Below are positions 59,696 through 64,000 of a DNA stretch of 64,000 nt, piece by piece; the first letter of the stretch is position 1, and every line of letters begins with the position of its first letter. The position numbers and the translations under genes were made by a program. Under the pieces are notes generated by a model. The model ran no database searches and was not told where the DNA came from. It worked only from the letters and a program-made list of their open reading frames with translations. Source of the stretch: JBDHWG01 sp039810085 (GTDB taxonomy: Bacteria > Chloroflexota > Anaerolineae > Epilineales > JAHCIE01); contig JBDHWG010000009.1 of NCBI GenBank assembly GCA_039810085.1, positions 1 to 64,000 of the forward strand. Direction: 5' to 3'.

Positions 59696-60766
59696 CTACT
59701 CGTGGCGGGCCACGGTGTACGCGCCGATGTCTTCGAGCACGCGGCGCGCGGGCACATCGGGGAGAGAAGCGAGCGCAGCATTTGCACGCTCGACGAACTC
59801 GGCCGCGACCGAGCGCGCCGCCTCGATGGCGGGCGACTCGCGCACAGCAGCGACGAGCGCATCGACCGCGGCAAGCCTGTCTGCGCCTGGCGCCGCATCG
59901 AAGTAACGGCGCAGGAAGGGCGACTCTGGTTCGGCCTCGGCGTAGAGCATCACCGGCAGTGTCACGATGCCCTCGCGGAGGTCGCCGCCGACTGGCTTGC
60001 CGACCTGAGCCTGCGAGCCGGTGAAATCCAGGATGTCGTCGATAATCTGGAACGCCATGCCCAGGTTGTAGCCGTAGTCGTGCAAACGGGCGACGATATC
60101 CGGCGATGCGCCGCCCAGCTCGCCTGCCGCTTCCGCAGCGGTTGTAAACAGCGCCGCCGTCTTGCCGTAGATGCGCTCCAGGTACGCCTCACGGCTTGGC
60201 AGGCCGACCGGACGATTGTAGAGCTGTTGCAATTCGCCGCCGACAATTGTCTTGAGGGTCTCGGCGAATAGACTAATCACCCGCGGGTTGTCGGTCTCGG
60301 CCACGTAGCGTGCGGCCCGCCCGAACATGTAGTCGCCAGCGAGGATTGTGGCGACCGGCGTCCAGACGGTGTTGAGGGTGGGGATGCCCCGGCGGAGAAC
60401 AGCCTGGTCGATGAGGTCATCGTGGACGAGGGTCGCGGTATGCAGCATCTCAAGACCAGCCGCCAGGGACAGGGCGCGCTCGGTATCGCAGGGATAGATT
60501 TTGCACACCAGGAGGGAGACGGCGGGACGCAGCCGCTTACCGCCTGCGCTCACTAGGTGAGTCAGGACTTCGGCGAGGGGCTGGTAGGGTACGTCGGACA
60601 TGTTCCGCAGTTTGGCTTCGAGCCGCGTCATCTCGTCGCGGACGAGGCCGAGGTCCGGGTGGCCGACAACGCGCGTCGGTGCGGACGAGATGTTTACCCC
60701 GCCCCCATCGTTCGCAGTCACACCATTATTATGTCCGCCGCCCATCATCGGATGTTGCTCGTTCAT
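59696..60766 (-). CDS. polyprenyl diphosphate synthase
   Basis: A 356-residue trans-isoprenyl diphosphate synthase. The first Asp-rich motif is LVHDDLIDQAVLRRG near residue 118, and the second is FQIIDDILDFTGSQAQVGKP near 240. GGKRLRPAVSLL near 75 binds IPP. The first 35 residues are Gly/Asn-rich and disordered. It condenses IPP onto allylic diphosphates to make a quinone side chain or lipid carrier; chain length cannot be set here. It may feed the polyprenyl carriers used by the nearby GT39 enzymes. Confidence 0.92.
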   Translation of the reverse strand: MNEQHPMMGGGHNNGVTANDGGGVNISSAPTRVVGHPDLGLVRDEMTRLEAKLRNMSDVPYQPLAEVLTHLVSAGGKRLRPAVSLLVCKIYPCDTERALSLAAGLEMLHTATLVHDDLIDQAVLRRGIPTLNTVWTPVATILAGDYMFGRAARYVAETDNPRVISLFAETLKTIVGGELQQLYNRPVGLPSREAYLERIYGKTAALFTTAAEAAGELGGASPDIVARLHDYGYNLGMAFQIIDDILDFTGSQAQVGKPVGGDLREGIVTLPVMLYAEAEPESPFLRRYFDAAPGADRLAAVDALVAAVRESPAIEAARSVAAEFVERANAALASLPDVPARRVLEDIGAYTVARHE

Positions 60767-60852
60767 GCCCTATCGGTTTCCCCCGCAGCTACAATTCCAC
60801 CCCGCATCCTATCCTCTGATGCAATGACCACGCCGCATATTTCGTCGCGGCG

Positions 60853-61665
60853 CTAGGCGCTGAGTCGGAAGAGCCGCTCCGCCGCCGTCGTCGTTTCCTG
60901 GGCGACCTGCTCCAGCGACACGCCCCGCAGCTCGGCCAGCTTCTCCGCCACCAAGCGCACATAGACCGGCTCGTTGCGCTTGCCCCGGTGTGGATGCGGT
61001 GTCAGGTATGGGGAGTCTGTCTCTACGACGACCCGCTCGGCGGGCCATGTCGCCGCCATCGCTTGGAGCGCTCGCGAGCTTTTGTATGTCAGCGGCCCGT
61101 CCAGACCGAGACAGAAGCCCGCCGCGAGCGCGGCATCGGCGAGCGCCGCGTCGCCCGAGAAGCAGTGCAGCACACCTAGTGGGCGACGGCGGCCATGCCA
61201 CGGGTGGTGCGCTGCCCACGCCGCCAGAATGTCCCACGTCGCGGCGTGGGCGTCGTGGCCTGGCTCGTCTTTACTGCGCATGTGGATGACAATGGGCAAG
61301 CCCATCTCCACCGCCAGGTCGAGCTGCGCCTGGAATACCTGGACCTGGACATCGCGCGGCGCGGCATCCCAATAGTAGTCAAGCCCAATCTCGCCGATGG
61401 CGACGACTTCCGGATGCGCGGCCAACTCGCGCAGCTCGTCCAGCGTCGTCGGTTCCCACTCCGCTGCTGAGTTCGGGTGCAGGCCAACCGTGGCGTAGAC
61501 GCCCTCATAGCGCTTCGCAAGGGCGATAGCGGCGCGGCTCGACGGCATGTCGCTGGCAATCGTGACGATGCGCGTGACCCCAGCTTTGGCGGCGCGGGCG
61601 ATCACTTCGTCGCGGTCCGCGTCGAAATGCGGCATGTCGAGGTGGGCGTGGGTGTCAACCAGCAT
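60853..61665 (-). CDS. tatD: TatD-family metal-dependent DNase
   Basis: A 270-residue TIM-barrel hydrolase: LVDTHAHLDMPHFD at the start (metal His pair), AIGEIGLDYYWD near 92, VIHMRSKDE near 128, LHCFSGDAALAD near 165 and VVETDSPYLTPHPHRGKRN near 210. All family metal ligands are visible. TatD proteins are 3'-5' DNA exonucleases or related hydrolases. It lies 27 bases after the phosphohexomutase gene, in the same direction. Confidence 0.92.
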   Translation of the reverse strand: MLVDTHAHLDMPHFDADRDEVIARAAKAGVTRIVTIASDMPSSRAAIALAKRYEGVYATVGLHPNSAAEWEPTTLDELRELAAHPEVVAIGEIGLDYYWDAAPRDVQVQVFQAQLDLAVEMGLPIVIHMRSKDEPGHDAHAATWDILAAWAAHHPWHGRRRPLGVLHCFSGDAALADAALAAGFCLGLDGPLTYKSSRALQAMAATWPAERVVVETDSPYLTPHPHRGKRNEPVYVRLVAEKLAELRGVSLEQVAQETTTAAERLFRLSA

Positions 61666-61692
61666 CGCGTCCGCCAGTGTCCACGGTTCCGG

Positions 61693-63123
61693 TCACGCCT
61701 CAGCCTTGACGCCGGCCAGCGCCACGCCGGCCCGCAAGATATCCTGCACCTTGTCCTGGCGCGTCGTCTCGGTGTACACGCGCATCAACGGCTCGGTGCC
61801 GGAGAAGCGAATGAGCAGCCAGCCCGCTCCGTCCAACTCGTACTTGTAGCCATCCATGCGGTTGACACGGTTGACCTTGATTCCCGCAATCTCCTGGGGG
61901 TCGTCGCCATCAAGCCTGGCCTTGATTTCCGCCCGCTGCGATGAGGGGAAGGTCATGTCAATGCGGTCGTAGTAGTGCGCTCCGACTTTGTCGAAGAGCA
62001 TCTGCACGAGCTGCGACGGCGTCTTGCCTGTGCGCACCATGAAGTCCATGAGGTACAGGCCCGCCAGGATGCCGTCGCGCTCCGGCAGGCCACGGAAGGC
62101 GAAGCCGCCGCTCTCCTCGCCGCCCATCATCGCGTTCGTCTCGACCATCTTGGGGCCGACGTACTTAAAGCCAACGCCCGTCTCATACACCGGCACGTCA
62201 TACAGCCGCCCTAGGCTCTCCAACATGGAAGTGGTCGAGAGTGTCTTCACAATCGGGCCGCGCTCGCCGCGATACTCCAGGAGATACAGGGCGAGCAGGC
62301 CGTAGACCTGCAACTGGTTGATGAAGACGCCGTGTTCGTCGCCCGCGCCGACCCGGTCGGCGTCGCCGTCGGTCATGATGGCGATATCGGCGCCTACCTC
62401 GCGCACCTTCGCCAGCGCCACGTCGATGTTGGGTGGAATTGGCTCCGGCCGCGACATCTCGGGAAACACCGGGTTGCGCACATCGTGCAGGAACGTCGGT
62501 TGCGTCTTGCCACCGACCAGCAGGCGCTTCCAGTAGGGCGCGCCCACGCCCCACATCGGCTCGATCACCACCTTCAGCCCGGCGTCGCGGATCTTCTCGA
62601 CGTCCACGTTGGGGTAGATGCGGCGCTCGAAGTAGGCCGGCGCCGGGTCGAACAGCTCCACCAGGCCCTTCGCCTGGGCCTCCTTAAGCGGCATCCGCCG
62701 GGCGTTCGCCGCGTCGCCGATGCGCGCCTCGATCTCTTTCAAGGCATCAGGGGCAATCGCCGCGCCAGTCTCCGAGCGCACCTTGTAGCCACAGTCCCAC
62801 GGCGGGTTGTGGCTGGCGGTGATGTTAATGGCCGCCGCCGCGCCCCGGTCGACGACCGAGAACGAGATCACCGGCGTCGGCGTGCCGCGGTCGGTCAGGT
62901 GCGCCTTGATGCCGTTCCCCGCCATGACCTCGGCAGCAGCGGCGGCGAAGAACTCGGCCTCGAAACGGTTGTCGTAGCCGACGATGACACCGCCATCGGC
63001 CGCACCGATCAGCTTGAGATAGTCTGCGAACGCCTGGCTGACGCGGCGAACGTTGTCGAATGTGTAATCCTCGGCGATGCGGGCGCGCCAGCCGTCCGTG
63101 CCGAAAACAATATTACCGGCCAT
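61693..63123 (-). CDS. phosphoglucomutase/phosphomannomutase
   Basis: A 476-residue alpha-D-phosphohexomutase. It has FGTDGWRARI at the start, the phosphoserine loop ITASHNPPWDCGYK near 100, the metal loop MTDGDADRVG near 235, the sugar loop GGEESGGFAFRG near 320 and the phosphate loop RFSGTEPLMRVY near 440. It interconverts hexose 1- and 6-phosphates for NDP-sugar synthesis. Glucose versus mannose preference cannot be told; GDP-mannose use upstream suggests mannose. The ATG at 63123 has GGAG six bases upstream. Confidence 0.92.
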   Translation of the reverse strand: MAGNIVFGTDGWRARIAEDYTFDNVRRVSQAFADYLKLIGAADGGVIVGYDNRFEAEFFAAAAAEVMAGNGIKAHLTDRGTPTPVISFSVVDRGAAAAINITASHNPPWDCGYKVRSETGAAIAPDALKEIEARIGDAANARRMPLKEAQAKGLVELFDPAPAYFERRIYPNVDVEKIRDAGLKVVIEPMWGVGAPYWKRLLVGGKTQPTFLHDVRNPVFPEMSRPEPIPPNIDVALAKVREVGADIAIMTDGDADRVGAGDEHGVFINQLQVYGLLALYLLEYRGERGPIVKTLSTTSMLESLGRLYDVPVYETGVGFKYVGPKMVETNAMMGGEESGGFAFRGLPERDGILAGLYLMDFMVRTGKTPSQLVQMLFDKVGAHYYDRIDMTFPSSQRAEIKARLDGDDPQEIAGIKVNRVNRMDGYKYELDGAGWLLIRFSGTEPLMRVYTETTRQDKVQDILRAGVALAGVKAEA

Positions 63124-63156
63124 TCCGCTCTCCACTTGTGACAAAGTATATTACCG

Positions 63157-63220
63157 TCGTTGCGAGCGTCAGCGAAGCAACCTCCCGTCGCGGGATCGCG
63201 TCGCTCCGCTCGCGATGACT
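63157..63220. repeat. inverted repeat, family R2 (copy 2)
   Basis: CGTTGCGAGCGTCAGCGAAG at one end and CGCTCGCGATGACT at the other form an imperfect hairpin between the mutase and dehydratase genes. It matches the copy inside the GT39 gene at 46535-46600. Confidence 0.75.
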
Positions 63221-64000
63221 TAAACCCGGCTTGGGACGCGCTCGTTGCGCAGCGCCGTCAGGTCCGCCTCGACCATCATCTCCACCATCTGCTCGAACGA
63301 GACGTCCGGTGTCCACCCCAACTCCGTCCGCGCCTTGGTCGCGTCGCCAACCAGCAAATCCACCTCGGCCGGGCGCAAGTCCGACGGGTTGACGTAGACG
63401 TAGTCTTCCCAATTGAGGCCCACACACCCAAACGCCACCTCGCACAGCCGACGGACCGAGTGGGTCATCCCCGTCGCCACAACGTAGTCGCCGGGCGCGG
63501 GCTGCTGGAGCATCAGCCACATGGCGCGAACGTAGTCCGGCGCGAAGCCCCAGTCGCGCTGCGCCTCCAGGTTGCCCAGGGGCAGGCGGTCGACCAGGCC
63601 GAGCTTGATCTTGGCGGCGTGATACGTCACCTTGTGGGTCACGAACTCAAGGCCACGGCGCGGCGACTCGTGGTTGAACAGAATGCCGGAGCAGGCGAAC
63701 AGGTCGTAGCTCTCGCGGTAGTTGACCGTGATCCAGTGGCCGTAGACCTTTGCCACGCCGTAGGGACTGCGCGGGTAGAACGGCGTGCGCTCAGTCTGCG
63801 GCACCTCCTGCACCTTGCCGAACATCTCGGAGCTGGATGCCTGGTAAAACCGGATGTCCGGATCCACCATCCGAATCGCGTCGAGGACGCGCGTGACGCC
63901 AAGCGCGGTCGCCTCGCCGGTGAACACCGGCTGCACCCATGACGTTGGCACGAAGCTCTGCGCGGCAAGATTGTAGACCTCGTGGGGCCGCGTCTCACGG
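63220..64000 (-). CDS. gmd: GDP-mannose 4,6-dehydratase, 5' end beyond window
   Basis: The C-terminal 260 residues of an extended SDR. HEVYNLAAQSFVPTSW is read in frame up to the window edge. ASSSEMFGKVQEVPQTE holds the catalytic Ser/Glu and SPYGVAKVYGHW the Tyr-x3-Lys. FNHESPRRGLEFVTHK and RDWGFAPDYVRAMW are GMD signatures, and YVYVNPSDLRPAEVDLLVGD ends the family core. It makes GDP-4-keto-6-deoxymannose, precursor of fucose or rhamnose-type sugars. The Rossmann N-terminus lies outside the window. Confidence 0.93.
   Translation of the reverse strand, partial: RETRPHEVYNLAAQSFVPTSWVQPVFTGEATALGVTRVLDAIRMVDPDIRFYQASSSEMFGKVQEVPQTERTPFYPRSPYGVAKVYGHWITVNYRESYDLFACSGILFNHESPRRGLEFVTHKVTYHAAKIKLGLVDRLPLGNLEAQRDWGFAPDYVRAMWLMLQQPAPGDYVVATGMTHSVRRLCEVAFGCVGLNWEDYVYVNPSDLRPAEVDLLVGDATKARTELGWTPDVSFEQMVEMMVEADLTALRNERVPSRV

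Noticed and set aside
1..64000. CRISPR array, rRNA or tRNA genes
   Set aside because: I saw no regularly spaced repeats of CRISPR type and no recognisable rRNA or complete tRNA.

Overview
The window looks like the chromosome of a GC-rich member of the Chloroflexota. The signs are several very long PMT/ArnT-type (GT39) glycosyltransferases with beta-rich C-terminal extensions, secreted proteins with Thr/Pro-rich stalks, and intergenic palindromic repeats of a kind I associate with that phylum. The phylum call is inference from protein style, not from a marker gene.

Layout. (1) Positions 115-2091 are host DNA: an alpha/beta hydrolase and the first part of a ClbS/DinB-RadC fusion gene. (2) Positions 2090-32888 are a 30.8 kb integrated element that cuts radC in two. 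The 3' part of radC resumes at about 32884-33228. A large serine recombinase lies at the left end and its last codons are in radC itself. The two junctions share GTGA. The rebuilt attP is a dyad centred on GT, and precise removal restores one RadC reading frame. (3) Positions 33234-38360 are ordinary host genes: a cytidylate-kinase-like protein, an MFS exporter, a NUDIX protein, a pentapeptide-repeat membrane protein, a DUF2243 protein and methylglyoxal synthase. (4) Positions 38453-64000 are a surface-glycan region: five GT39-type proteins (one frameshifted), a YfhO-like protein, two GT2 and one GT4 glycosyltransferases, a sugar-nucleotide epimerase, a flippase-like membrane protein, a polyprenyl synthase, TatD, a phosphohexomutase and a partial GDP-mannose dehydratase.

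The element carries DNA-transfer genes (a VirD4/TraD-like ATPase and a replication-relaxation protein) but no visible mating-pore genes or phage structural genes. It has a replication/partition-like module (AAA ATPase, RHH protein, winged-helix protein) beside an AT-rich segment with 22-bp-spaced direct repeats. Its cargo is five toxin-antitoxin pairs, an McrBC-type restriction system with a methyltransferase and control protein, three HEPN proteins (one broken by a single in-frame TAG), a standalone RadC JAB-domain protein, and several uncharacterised small proteins. It is best described as an integrative, probably mobilisable, defence-loaded element.

The most unusual signals are three. A roughly 630-nt gene-free stretch (11710-12336) is packed with nested perfect inverted repeats and looks like a large structured RNA. 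Two genes (26656 and 32046) share a duplicated 5' leader with compensatory base changes. In the glycan region, repeats usually found between genes sit inside glycosyltransferase coding sequences, in frame in three cases and with a C11 tract and frameshift in one.
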